From Tetranychus cinnabarinus (Eukaryota; Arthropoda; Arachnida; Trombidiformes; Tetranychidae): 64,000 nucleotides of DNA. Below, piece by piece: positions 22,743 through 34,360 of this stretch (its first letter is position 1; each line of letters begins with the position of its first letter). Both the position numbers and the translations under genes were made by a program. The stretch is from contig WHVY01000007.1 of the NCBI GenBank assembly GCA_022266195.1, forward strand, positions 868,001 through 932,000, in the 5' to 3' direction. Below the pieces are notes generated by a model. That model searched no databases, was not told where the DNA came from, and worked only from the letters and a program-made list of their open reading frames with translations.

Positions 22743-24260
22743 TCAGAATAATGATCCGAAATTACAACTCAACATCATCATCGTTGATGCAAATTCTAGG
22801 AGAAACTGATGGAGAATAGAAAGTTAACAAACGAAAATGTCATTATTGAATACTCACAATTATCACAAATTGTGTCGTTATTAACCCGTAATCACCAATC
22901 TGGAAGCCACTCGTTGGCAGCGTTATCCTGTCCAAGATTTCAATCATCTGCAATAATAAACATTTGGCTGTATTAATATTCAATTTATACATAACTATAG
23001 AAATATATTGTTTTACAAATGACTAAATAATTTCAGTTTACTTTTAATTTCATTATTATTGTAGCCTTGCTTTTAAGATATAATTGATGCCACAATGGAT
23101 AGAGCCTTCCAACCTAAGCGAAAAAAGGAAGACAAAAAAAAAGTTGAAACATTTTACTCAAAAAACCATTCAAAGCACAGCTAAACCTTGTTGGTTAATC
23201 TGGCACAAACGAGACTAATTATCAAAGTATAAGTAATAATGATTATTCCGAGGCCAGCAATCAGAGCATCCATTACAAAGGAATGATTCCCAATGATAAT
23301 GGCAAACTGTATAAACCAAAGCGATTGAAGAGCCACTCCAGTGTAAAAATAGAACATCAAGAAACGAATTTTCCTAAAATTTGAATCCATTTCATTGAAC
23401 AACACTATCGCACGCTGGATAATGAATTTGATGTTTGAATTGTAAAGCTTGTCAAGTGATTTGAGAAGTAGTGAGGTTGCGTTTGTTAGCGATTCCATGT
23501 GGAAGTGATGAACAGTAGCATAGAGGGCCAGAGCTGCGCTAACACAGACCAGTTGAGTTGCTAAAAGCGCCACTAAAGGGGTCAATGTTAAGGTCCATGC
23601 AACCTCAAAGAAGAGTGTTTTGAAGGAAAAATGATTGTAAAGGTTAATGACGAGCTCATAGTTGTAAAGGATGGTTACATATGGAATGGTTGCTGGAATG
23701 CCAAAGTTGTAAAATAAACTAATGTAATAACAAGTGCGATTAAAGTCTTTCTGTTGAGGTTCAACAAATGGAAAATGGGAAAATCCATTTTTCAGTAAAT
23801 CTTTTATTCTGATCGCTGCACCAACAAATCCACCTTGTCTTTCAACGAACAACACACCTTCATGAGCAAAGTACATGATGCCTGTGCCAACAACGACAAC
23901 AATCTTCAAAACGTCTCTGTCTTTGGAGGCAAACAGAGGATCACCCAAATATATTGCTGTGTCACCTTCGGCAGTAAACACAAAAAAGGCTCTTGAAAGG
24001 TTGATCGCTATGAAAAATCGAACCAACCAATTCTTCAAGTCGAATTGACGTTTCATTTCAACAAGTCTCTCGACACTTTGATCGAAACCCAATCTCAGTG
24101 CAAAGTAAAACACAGTTTGTTGTTCCATCGTTTCAGTAGCATTAAGTGCGAGCTGCTCAAAATCATGCTTATCCAATTGTTGGCGAAATATCAATTGAAC
24201 AAATTTCCACAAATCGAAAAGCAGCAACGCCAAGCGAGATCCAGCAATTCTTTGCTTCAT
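22743..24260 (-). CDS. Gustatory receptor family protein, copy B (four exons)
   Basis: Tandem paralogue of copy A, also 432 residues. Exons on the minus strand: 23187-24260, 23042-23113, 22858-22947 and 22743-22805, with introns of 73, 94 and 52 nt. Exon lengths equal those of copy A exactly (1074, 72, 90, 63 nt) and all junctions are phase 0. The start is the ATG at 24260. C-terminal exons read VGRLYPLWHQLYLK, then MIEILDR with TSGFQIGDYGLITT, then FLLEFASTMMMLSCNFGSLF. By eye exon 1 is about 85% identical to copy A, with long identical blocks (for example LALNATET, LRLGFDQSVERLVE, and YNYELVINLYNHFSFKTLF) between clusters of change. No disabling mutation is seen, so both copies look functional. 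Regulatory differences cannot be read from the sequence. Confidence 0.85.
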
Positions 24261-24735
24261 TTTGGTTGATTTGGTCAGACGAAGTCAAAAATGTGGCATT
24301 ATTCAATTCACTGAATTCATTTGAATTCAATGCACAGTGAATTTTTTCACACTTTTAAATGAACTGAAAAGCTATAAATTTGAATTTCTTTAATCACCAC
24401 GAAAGGAGTGTCTATTGGTTAATATTGATCAAAGGTATTTATTGAAAATGAGTTTTTCTGGTTTATATTTTTCTTGTTTGATCAATTAAATTCATCATTA
24501 TGCAGAGGTCTGTGTGCGTAAGTTGATTATCAAGAACTGTGTTAAAAATTGATTAATGTTGAAAAACAATTTAATATTTAATTTCTAGTTCTTTCACTCC
24601 TTATTGTTAGGAATCTTATTTTAGACTAACTCATCTTATTAAACTATTGACGATTTGAGTTCAAAGTAATAAAATAAACAATTCCCAAAGTTACTCAAAT
24701 GTTCAAGTTTTTACAGTATTTCTTTCAACATGAAT

Positions 24736-25440
24736 CCTGACCTTACCTTGAACACTTTGAAACTGTTTTTCAATCGATAAAATTCATTATTTCCTTGAAT
24801 CTTAAAAATTGATCAAATGATCAATGACTATTAGCATTGTAAAAGAATTGAAATGAAAACATTTAAATTGATGATTTCACACGAAACTTGACTTTTTAAT
24901 TGTAATACTTTATCATCATGAAATGGTTAAAGAAGGTCGAAAGAAAAAGCCCATCACACGGGGAAAAATTAAAAAAGTTCATTAAATTACTTAATAATGT
25001 ACTGATTGATAGATGCTTCTCAGCTTGAGTTGAACTATTTACAATATCATCGACATTATCAGTCCAGCTATTTATTTTTGCTTCAAACTCTTAGTTAATT
25101 AGCATCCGGAATCAAGGCTTTAACTGAAGGAATCATGATTTCGCTACTGATCATGATGAATGTGGAATGGATACAAAGTTTGAAAAAGTTTGCTCTTTAA
25201 ACACTGTAAGAGCATTTCATGTTATTCAATAGAAACTTGTTGAATTGTTGAAAATAAACAGATAAGATGAAGCATTGAAACTTGATAAAAAAGCTTGCTA
25301 CTTCAAGTTAGTGAGTTGATCAGATTATCAAGATCTTATACTTGCTAAACCTTGCAATTTTCAGTCCATTTCAAGTCCAATCGAGACGCATAAAAGTGAT
25401 AAAAACATTTGAACTGTTGATTAATTTATTCAAAATTAAT
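24736..25440. other. Intergenic stretch between GR copy B and tRNA-Phe
   Basis: About 0.7 kb of AT-rich sequence upstream of the GR pair. No further GR fragment or other gene is visible. Confidence 0.55.
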
Positions 25441-25513
25441 CGCCGAAACCCGGGATTGAACCAGGGACCTTTAGATCTTCAGTCTAACGCTCTCCCAACT
25501 GAGCTATTTCGGC
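25441..25513 (-). tRNA. tRNA-Phe-GAA: tRNA-Phe (anticodon GAA)
   Basis: A complete cloverleaf on the minus strand: acceptor GCCGAAA pairs with TTTCGGC; D arm GCTC-AGTTGGGA-GAGC; anticodon arm TTAGA-CTGAAGA-TCTAA with anticodon GAA; 5-nt variable loop AGGTC; T arm CCTGG-TTCAATC-CCGGG. A and B box promoters are intact and there is no intron. A T-run (ATTAATTTTG) follows as a Pol III terminator. The base at the discriminator position reads G, whereas eukaryotic tRNA-Phe normally carries A there. Otherwise it matches the canonical animal gene closely. Confidence 0.97.
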
Positions 25514-26195
25514 ATATCATTTGATGACAATAAAGTAAAGTGAAGAACGAAAAGTCATATTGACCAACATTTGAGTGCACTTCAACTTAACTTTCAAATT
25601 AGCAAAAATTTATCAATGACTTTTCAATCGTTTTCCTTGCATAATTATTAGTGATAACAATAACTATATCGTAACTGAACATTTTAATATGTTTGACCTT
25701 CTACCAAACTAAATCACGCAAAGTGTTTCTCATTAAAAAATTTTGACCATTTACGCTGGACAAGCTGATGAAAAGTGACGCACTTGTTGAAAGAAAATGT
25801 TTCATCATTACATAGCCATAATAGTTTAACAATTGTAAAGTCTAATCATTGCTAGCTAATTTAAACTGTCGGTGAACAAAACGTCTGGTAATGATTGACA
25901 GATCACTCGTAATCTGCTGTGAAATATGGTTTTACTTTTCTGAAGTAAAAGTCAATTTTTCCATAAAATTGGTTATAAATAAGGATCAATCCATATAACT
26001 GAACATTTGTAGTCCAGTTTCTCAATTTTTTCAATTACATTGTATATTCTGATTTTCGATGTTTTTCCGTTGAACGGTCATTGGAAGATAGACAAGTTGA
26101 CTCATTTTTCCATGTCCTACTCTATTAACCTCTTCACCCTTTTGTTTAGGTAAATGGTCGATTCATTCACTATGACGTTAATTTAAGTTTATTTT
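25514..26195. other. Intergenic stretch
   Basis: About 0.7 kb of AT-rich DNA. A minus-strand AATAAA at 26188-26193 just past the stop of the neighbouring frame is the only signal noted. Confidence 0.5.
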
Positions 26196-26488
26196 TCAAT
26201 ATCTCAGTTTGAGCATCAAAGCTGAATCAATACCTTTCAACGTAATATTCTCAACCTGATAAAGTACATTGAAAGACTCGAGAATGCCGAAGCCAAGACA
26301 TGGCATTAGGGCAAAGCTGAAGCGAAATCCAGCTTCTCTCTTTGAACCCAATGAGAGTTGTATGAAAACTGTATCGATGGGTTTGCCTGATGTGATTAGC
26401 TTAATTTGTTGGATGGCCTGAAACAACCCAAACAAACCAAGAAACCAAACCCAAAAATGAAGATGAATAGTGTGTTTTGATAAGTAGT
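26196..26488 (-). CDS. Hypothetical small gene or terminal exon
   Basis: An open frame on the minus strand is bounded by a strong acceptor (TTGTTTCAG ending at 26418) and a TGA at 26196-26198. It encodes about 73 residues beginning AIQQIKLITSGKPIDTVFIQ with a mildly hydrophobic centre (FSFALMPCLGFGILESF). Upstream, an ATG just left of 26540 opens a 15-codon frame (MKMAFPNVDINTNQI) that could join it through a roughly 70-nt intron with a weak donor (GTGTGA). AATAAA lies at 26188-26193, unusually close to the stop. I do not recognise the product. It might instead be an internal exon with a donor at AAAG|GTATTG. Confidence 0.3.
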
Positions 26489-27084
26489 TTTTCACACAAT
26501 TTGATTAGTGTTAATATCAACATTTGGAAAGGCCATCTTCATCTGGTTAAACGTAAAGAGTGAAAAGAAAACAATTTACCCATCAAATTGAAATATCTCT
26601 TGTTTAATTCATTTCAAAATTTAAATCAAAATTGAAGGCAATAATTGATATGATAAAGATAATGATGATGATAATTGTTATTTATATCCAGTTGGATTGA
26701 TTATAACCAATACAAGCTACTCATGTTGCTATCGTTAACCCAATTGAAAAGCGGCAACCTAAATTGGCTAATTATTCCAATTCAATTTGATTGAAATTCC
26801 CTGAAACAATTGAAAGTAAATATAGCAAATGAAAAAATGAAAACACAATAATTGAAGCATGAAAATAAAAAACAATTTATTGATGAATATGAAGCAAAAA
26901 AAAAAGTTTGGTGGGAAAATGATGATGAAAATAAGTCAATAATTAAGTGAATTTTGAATATAAAAATGATTTTTGAATCTCTTCATTGGCAACATTTGTT
27001 TGTGTTAAACAATTAAACAAAATGGTTAATTTGGATGAAAATAAAGTTAAAAATTTCAACAACTAGACTTGAATGAAACGAGAT
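26489..27084. other. Intergenic stretch
   Basis: About 0.6 kb, AT-rich. It includes a minus-strand AATAAA at 26876-26881, about 205 nt beyond the stop of the secreted orphan, which could be that gene's polyadenylation signal. Confidence 0.45.
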
Positions 27085-27579
27085 TCATCCAGATCGAGGA
27101 ATCGATTGTAAAATAGTGTACAATATCGATGAAGTTTTCCGTGCCTTGTCGACTGCATCCATACCAAAGTCGATCGTCTTTTGAACTTTGGACAGCTTTC
27201 TGCTAAAGTTGTCTGTTGCTTTATGGTAAAAGTTGCGAGGCCTCAAGGCGGCTGATAAGAGCATCTCAATGGGTGTCAACTGATCAATGGGTCGACCGAC
27301 AACATCCAACCCATAGGTGTAGGTTCGCCTTTTAATGTTTTTTTCCAGACTCTGGGCCGATTCAAAGAGGCTCAGCAAGAATCGTGAATATTCTTGGACT
27401 AACATCCAGGTTAAATCACGAGCATCTTTGATTGGATTGGATCGTAAACTGTTTCCTAATGAGGCTGATAATGAGTTTGATGGTGATTTAATTGATGCAC
27501 ACAGAGTTCCATGAGTAAGGCAGAGTATTACACTTGAAATCAGGGTTACCTTAAGGAAGAAGAAGACGAAGATGAACAT
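27085..27579 (-). CDS. Secreted protein of unknown function, 164 residues
   Basis: Single-exon frame from the ATG at 27579 to TGA at 27085. The N-terminus is a typical signal peptide: about 23 hydrophobic residues (MFIFVFFFLKVTLISSVILC) with likely cleavage near THGTLCA|SI around residue 28. The mature chain starts Ser/Asn-rich (SIKSPSNSLSASLGNS), then is mostly amphipathic helix with many basic residues, for example ARDLTWMLVQEYSRFLLSLF and SRKLSKVQKTIDFGMDAVDK. No cysteine remains after the signal peptide, so it is not a disulphide-rich peptide. I do not recognise the family. A donor-like AAG|GTAACC after codon 10 raises the alternative of a short first exon, but the uninterrupted signal peptide and frame favour one exon. 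It diverges from the RBM24/38 gene, 2 kb away. Confidence 0.6.
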   Translation of the reverse strand: MFIFVFFFLKVTLISSVILCLTHGTLCASIKSPSNSLSASLGNSLRSNPIKDARDLTWMLVQEYSRFLLSLFESAQSLEKNIKRRTYTYGLDVVGRPIDQLTPIEMLLSAALRPRNFYHKATDNFSRKLSKVQKTIDFGMDAVDKARKTSSILYTILQSIPRSG

Positions 27580-29613
27580 GATGATACGAAAATGTCAAAG
27601 ATTTTTTTCTTCCATCAGATTTTTTCTCTCTCTCTTTAATATTCACAATCAAAGTTATGAATCAAGATTAAATGTTAGTAAAGGGTTTTAGGCTTAAAGG
27701 TTTCAGCGTTTCTTTTTCATGGGATTAACTTACAGATAACAATTTGAACATTTTATCCATTTGGCTTTTGGTTTATCCTTCGTTTCTGGTTGTGATAACG
27801 ATAATTCTGTTAACTGATGAACAATGATATTAACCTTTTCCAGGAATAAATATCTTCTCCTGTTGGTAAAAAGTATAAAGTAAAATATGAAGCAGAGTTT
27901 TTGTTTCGTCTTTACTCGTAAGTTGAACTTTTACTGATGTTGTTAAAAGGCAATTAGTTGAAGGTAAAGGTACACAGTGTTGGTTCACAATTTGAATGAT
28001 GATGAGCAGGGTAACGATGAAACGATTGAAATGAACTCAACTTTATTCAGAATTGATATAATGTTAAAGAAAAGGATGAGAATATAGATAAAGGTAAAGA
28101 GGGTTTAGTGGGTCAAAATGAGAAACAAAAAGAGAGAGTAAAGAGAAAGAGGAAAATGATGAAGATGAAGATGAGAGGAAAGGAAAACTTGATCATCTTC
28201 TTTTCTTCTCCGCCCAGCTTCTCTTGAAACTTTCTTTGAACTTCACTTGAACCCTTCTTCTTATCCATTTGATTCTCAACACTTTTTTTCATTTACAGTC
28301 AACATTGATTACATTCCATCTCAGATTATCTCATTCAGAGATTATCTCTTTTTCCCTCAGAATTTCGAGATTTACTCATTTCGAGATTAAATTTAATCGA
28401 TTCAATGAGATGCTTCTGATGAGAAGGAAAATTTTTTGATCCAAACTTGATTGATTGGTCAATTATAATTCGTTGAGAGAGAGACTTGAAAAGGTTCATT
28501 TTGATGCTGTTTTTGTGTGCATATAAATAATATAATTGACAGGTTTAAATGGTCAGTTGAAGTGATGAAAGTGAGGGTGGAAAAGGTGGTCAATTCTAAT
28601 GGTTAATATTTATCTTGTATTCTTGCTCTTCGTTTCCTAATATAACGTTAAACAATCCAAAGTGAAGATTAAATTGTTGCTTATTCATGATTATAATATC
28701 ATAAACAAAGGGTAACTATTTCAAGCTGATATTTTGACAAGGCGAAAGTGGTGGAAAGGATAAAAGGTTTAGAAAGCGTTTAATCAATGCTCACGTTATC
28801 AAATTATTTTGGTTCTGGTCAATATTATTTTTAACACTTTAACCTTTCCATTTCACAGAATGAATATTTTTGATGGATAAATGGCTAGTTTAAGGGAAAA
28901 CAAATTGACTGAATAATGGGCTGATCATGAAAAGCAATTTAAATGATACAATGTTTTATAACAAACAAGCCAACCTCCAATCAGTCATGATCGGAAATTC
29001 ATTTTGCTCAGCACATTACATGCAATCCAAATTTAAAAGACTAATTATTAATGAAAACCATCGTCAAATGAAGAAAAAAGATTTACAGCGTTCTAAAGAG
29101 TTCTACAGCTGAACAAAATGCTATCGAAGTTTGGTTTTATAAAGCAATTCAACGAGAAAAACGTCGATGAGAGAAATTTTTTCATTTGACAAATTAGTCA
29201 AGTTTCAATGTTCCTAAAAGTTTTTCTAATCACAACTTTCACTCGAAATTCAAAGTTTTTGAACTTTAATCATCCAACCTGGTGTTACTGATCTGAGCCA
29301 CTAGATGGAAGTGCAGAACTCAGTAAAGGGATTCATCTAAAAAAAGCATTAATATTGAGTAAATAAGCGCAATCGTAGGAAGGAAGAAAAGGTAAACTCG
29401 AAACCGAGCAAAATCGAGTTCTAATGAGTCTCTCTCTCTCCTCTGGCTCTCCCTTCAGCTGATACATTGGAATATACTGACTAACTGATAAAGAAAGAAG
29501 AAGCAGAGAGACACGAAATGCGAAAGTGAAACAAGATTGTGATTAAAGATTGAAAAAAGAAGAGAAAGTTTTTCATTTTCCATTTTCTCTGTTATTACAT
29601 TCAACAAATAATT
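27580..29613. other. Divergent upstream region of the secreted orphan and RBM24/38 genes
   Basis: About 2 kb between divergent genes. It is AT-rich with purine-rich patches near 28080-28190, a CTCF-like motif at 29298-29312 and a CT dinucleotide run at 29429-29440. The segment 29450-29613 is probably 5' untranslated sequence of the RBM24/38 gene. No TATA box can be assigned securely. Confidence 0.5.
29298..29312 (+). promoter_or_regulatory. CTCF-like motif upstream of RBM24/38
   Basis: CCACTAGATGGAAGT fits the CTCF core pattern CCASYAGRKGG closely. It sits about 315 nt upstream of the RBM24/38 start codon, in the same orientation as the similar motif at 3930. Confidence 0.35.
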
Positions 29614-30300
29614 ATGTTTCAATACATCAATACGGTGACCTGTGTTAACGGTGGCGGTGTAAGTGGGCCAATGACTGGCCATCCAACTACTGTTCATCAG
29701 CCAACTGTAACCCAAAAGGATACAACATTGACCAAAATATTTGTCGGTGGTTTACCATATCATACAACCGATAAATCGTTGAAAAAGTTTTTTGAATCTT
29801 TCGGTGACATTGAGGAAGCCGTGGTAATTACAGATCGTCAAACTGGTAAAAGCCGTGGATATGGATTTGTAAGTTTCATTTGTTTTCCTTTTTTGCCTCT
29901 AACATGGACATTAACCAGTAAAAACAGACAAAAAGTCAACAAAAACAAAACCCACAGAATGTATAAAAATAAACACAGAAAATTATCGTTTCCTGAGAAT
30001 AACCATAATGTTCATCATTTCCTTTTCCCAACATTTTTCTTCTTCTCTGTTCTTTCATTTTCATGGATTCACAAATTGCAAAAAAATGGATAACAATTCC
30101 ATCAACATTTCCATTGCCATTTGGATTAATCTAAAAATTGTGTTTTCTTCAATCAAACTTGGACTGCCAAAAGGTAACCATGGCGGACCGTGAAGCTGCA
30201 GAGCGAGCCGTCAAAGATGCTAATCCAATCATTGACGGGCGAAAGGCCAATGTTAACCTTGCGTATCTCGGAGCCAAACCGCGAAACAATGGACAAAATG
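29614..30300 (+). CDS. RBM24: RNA-binding protein RBM24/RBM38 (SUP-12 type), first two coding exons
   Basis: Sequence-specific RNA-binding regulator of alternative splicing and mRNA stability, best known in muscle (RBM24, RBM38, C. elegans SUP-12). Exon 1 is 29614-29868 (85 codons) and exon 2 is 30174-30300, joined in phase 0 across a 305-nt intron (TTT|GTAAGT into AAAAG|GTAACC). The RRM is nearly identical to vertebrate RBM24: RNP2 KIFVGGLPYH (41-50), EEAVVITDRQTGKSRGYGF (67-85), RNP1 KSRGYGFV (79-86, split by the intron), then VTMADREAAERAVKD and IIDGRKANVNLAYLGAKPR (to about 122). The first 40 residues are Gly/Thr/Val-rich and lineage-specific. Exon 2 ends in phase 1 after AAT G with donor GTGAGT. 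The Ala/Gln/Tyr-rich C-terminus expected for the family is not found in the window. Confidence 0.95.
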
Positions 30301-33300
30301 GTGAGTCTTCGTAGTTAGAAAATGCCTTCTATTGAAATTTGGCTGTTGGTCTTTTGTCTGAACAATTGTTTTTCAATATAAAATTATCGTTGAACATTGA
30401 GCAAATTTGGATGGAGCAATGAAAATGACAATCATTTTGATTAAACAGACAACTATTTACTAGTAAATACTTTCAATTGTAATTCATTTTTTTCTTCCTC
30501 TCATTCATTTCATTCCAATTTTCGATGTTTCCCTTTTCATCTCTTTTTGCGCTCTTCTTGTTTCCTGTCACTCCATTAACATGAAATAGATTTGATTCTC
30601 TGTGCTTGACCCGATTCTTAATAAGATTTATCTCCTCCATTAACATGATTATTGAACATTTTCCATTCCAACATGTATTTTGTTCATTCTTTTTCTTTTT
30701 CAATCTCTTTCCATTTCTTTCCATTTTCAAGATTTTGTCAAAAGATATTCTTCTCCTGTTATCATGAAAAGTTATTCAATCTGGCTCCATTTGTCTGGTC
30801 AGAAGAAGAAGCAAAGAAGAAGAAAAAATTCCAAACTCAGAAAACTTTGAATAGCAATTTGATTCTTCCATCAAACGCAAAAAAAAGAGTCAAAACTAAA
30901 GGTTGAATAAATTTTTTGATGTAAACAGAAAAATTACTAAAGTAAATGTCATTCCATGACTAAATCTATCGATCTAATAATCTATCCAAAATGATGACCC
31001 GTAAAAGGGTGACAAGAAAAAGGGTCAAACTGATGATTACGAGAAGAAAATGTTTCAAGGTAAAAAACTCGCAAGAGAACATTTTCAGTGAAAAAAGTTT
31101 CATCAACCATGAATAAAATGACGAGTTGAACCTGATGACCAAAACTATTGAACTATTGGCCAAAAGAGGGTTTAAGGGTCATCCATGAATAGACAATTTT
31201 CAAGGGGAGAAAAAAGTGAAGAAGAAAAAAAAAAGTTTCGAAGAATGAAAAATGTAGAGAGACGAAACTCAAGACTGATCAGAGGAATGCCAAAATATTT
31301 TGACATTTTTGAATCAAGTAAAGTTGTTTCACTCATTGTATCTTTACAAGTATAATACAAGTTTGTTGGTGAAGCAGGAAAAAGAAAGCTCAGCTTAAGA
31401 TTATTTCCTTGGATTCCATTCAAATTTTCATTCTTTAGTCAAACTGGTCTTGTAATGATGATGAGCCCTGAACATGGTAAAACAAGGTTGTTCTGAAATA
31501 GATGGAAAAATTGGCCGAAAATGTGACTTTTCTTTTCTTCTCTTTTGTCAAATTTTCTTTATTTTTCGTTCCTCTTCTTTCCTCATTCCTAAACCTTTTT
31601 TTACCTGGATGAATGATTAGACGGTAAAAGTGTAAAAAATGTAATAACTTTTGTCTCTTTGCCTTTTCGTCTTTTTTCCGTCTTGCCTTGTTAACTCTGA
31701 TTAATTATGATTGTAATTGTTGTAAACTGTTGACGCTATTAAAACAATAAGCTGACAATTTGTGATAACAGCAACCAAATGAAAATTGTTTTCATTTGTA
31801 AAATTGTTCAAAAGAAATGAAGCCAATTTGTAATGGAAAACAAGGCGAAAAGTTTACCCTGAAAAATGAACTATTTAAAGAGAGAAGAGAGAAAGAGAAA
31901 GAAGTTAAAAATGTTGAATGTTCATTGAAACTGCCAAAATGAGTCTACAATAATTAGCAACAATTGTAATGAAAGTTGAAAACTGTTTCAATCGAGTTTC
32001 TACCTTTTTTTCAGAGCATTTCAGTTGTCAGACGTTTCTGTCATTGTTATCCATTGGTAATGGTTAACTGAGAGAGAAGAAGAAAAAGAGAAGTCAATTT
32101 TTCTCTTTTCATCCTTTTTCTTCTTCTCGGCCTTTCACTCAATTTGGTTAATTCAGTGATTAACTTTACAAACAAAATTGAATCGCAAACAGACGCTCAA
32201 CAAAATTATCCAGTAAATGAATTAATCTTTCCATTCATTAAACATTCTCTATCAATTCCATCAAGTCTCTTTTGTGCTTCCCTTTGCCGATGATAACCCA
32301 TGAATGAATTGTAAACTTTACTTGAACCAGAACTGATGGAGAAGGAACAAAATTCTTGTTCCCTTCAACTAATTACGTCCATCTTGATTAACCGTCTTTT
32401 AATTGAAAAGATGAAGACGAGAAAATTGGAAACTGTATTTAGATGAAACTCGAGCATCAAGTGTGCAATGGAATCTTGATCTAGAAGTTGACGTTTTTGA
32501 GATCATTTTTTGGGTTTTTTTGTTAGTCGTTTTTATGTTCTTTCAGGGTTGGTTTCAATGTTTAATGTTTCCAATTGAATCATTTTTTGGTTCACTTTTA
32601 TGTTCACCTTTGATTTGCAATGGAATAATTTACATGAGAAAAGGTGAATTTATTGATACAATTTTTGCTTCAATTTGATGACAACGTTGAGACAACAATT
32701 GGCGTTTCCTTTGCTTGTTTAATATTTCATGTTAACATGTTATCCAATTCAATGCAAATAATCCAAATGTAAATGTCTCTACCAAACCTTGACAATATTA
32801 CATTCAATTCATTGTTTGTACAGCTTAAGGTCAATAAAGGTAAATCAAAATGATGGCTTGTTTGGTGTGTTGCACTTGAACCTCTTGCATGCAATTGAAC
32901 AACTTTTATTTATTCAACTGCAAACTCAAATTAGAAGAAGGTAGAAAAATTTAAATTGAGATTCTCATGGAATGGCTTTTGAAGAAGCTGTTGATGAGTT
33001 TTTGAGAAATGAAAAGACAGTTCAAACATTTTGCGAGTTTTCGTCAAGAAAAATTGTAATCATTCGGTTTGTCTCGAAAAACAATCTATTATTTTACGAT
33101 TTCATTCTCAAATGTTTCAAATTTTGGACTGTGAAAGAGAAGCTAGAGCTTCTGGAATAAGTTTTTGTGATAAATCATGAGTCAAAATTTCAAATCAATG
33201 AATTTTGCAGTTATTTGATTGAATTCAAAACTCTATTAAAATGTAATTTTTTAAGATAATTCAATCCGACAAAATCGGAAATTGTCTTTTTATCAATTTT

Positions 33301-34360
33301 TTTAAAACAAAACTCGATCAAATCATTTCATCACATTGCTTGCCCACAAGCTTCAACTCAATGTTTTTGCAACTCGAAAGATTTCAGCAAAAATCATGAT
33401 CAAACAATTCTTATTTAGACTTATTCATGTCAAAGAAAAACTCTAGTTTATTGTTGAAATCCAAATGAATCGAAATTTTTTTCTTCAATGAAAGGAGATT
33501 AAATTGGAGATGATTTCCTTAAGAGTGAAATTAATTAGTGGTGATATTGAATTGGAAATTGTGATTTTATTAGTGAAATGTTTTACTGGCAATAAAGCTG
33601 TCTATTAAATTTGAGGTTCAATATTTACTTGGAAACCAAATACTTATCCTTTACCGAGATTCATCTTATTCCAAACCAACTTTAATACACCATGAATAAC
33701 TTTAACTTTTATTTCTTTACAACAAATTTCTACTCATTTTATCCTGAAATTGTCTTCATCTTTGATCATTTTCCACCTTATCACTTTGGCTGATTCTGTC
33801 ATCATCTTTATGAGCCATTAAAATGAGCATTAAAAGAAAAGGAAAGAAGATGAAAAATCAAAGCGAATTACCAATTCAGTGGAAAAGCAAATGAAAGAGT
33901 TGAAGTGAAAAGGCAAGTCTTTCGATCATCCCTTCATCCTCATCATTTCGTTTCATCAATTTACTCTCAACTGCAACTTGAATGGAAAACATTTTGTCAA
34001 AAACATTAACCAAACTAATAAAAAGGCTTAATCACTTGAAATTGTCTTTCACCAAGTAAAATTGCGCCAAAATAAATCCATTAAATTCGCCAAATAATTT
34101 ACATTGATCCATATTCTAATGGAATTATAATTGTTGAAAAGTTCAAAGAGACAACAGCAAAAGAGAGTCGAAAAATACACAAAAAAGAGAAGCAAAAAGT
34201 AAATTGAATAATGGAGATAAAAAGTTTGCTCTTTTGAGTCCAATATACAGACGAAAAGAACTTTTGAATTAAAGAAAAGGCGAAATAATTTAAAGGGAAA
34301 AAATCGTTTTAAATAAGCAAATACAAAACAATCAAGATTTACCTCTTTTCTGTTCCCTGT

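Larger units (their letters stand above)
21916..24735. repeat. Tandem duplication, unit B (carries GR gene B)
   Basis: Second unit of the direct duplication. It starts AAATGATTGCC just after CAACATGAAT at 21915 and ends with TTTCAACATGAAT near 24735, where unique sequence (CCTGACC) resumes. It is shorter than unit A mainly because it lacks the segment near 18858-19303. Confidence 0.88.

Noticed and set aside
23082..23083. Apparent loss of a splice donor in GR copy B (CATCAA|GTATAT in copy A is CATCAATTATAT in copy B).
   Set aside because: The frame stays open past this point in both copies to a shared donor (TTAAAA|GTAAAC), and the extra residues (VYLKSKATINMKLK in A) fit the GR pattern before TM7. 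The GTATAT site is not the real donor.
26196..26417. This exon as a fragment of a third GR gene.
   Set aside because: It aligns with no part of GR copies A or B, and the duplication ends at 24735.
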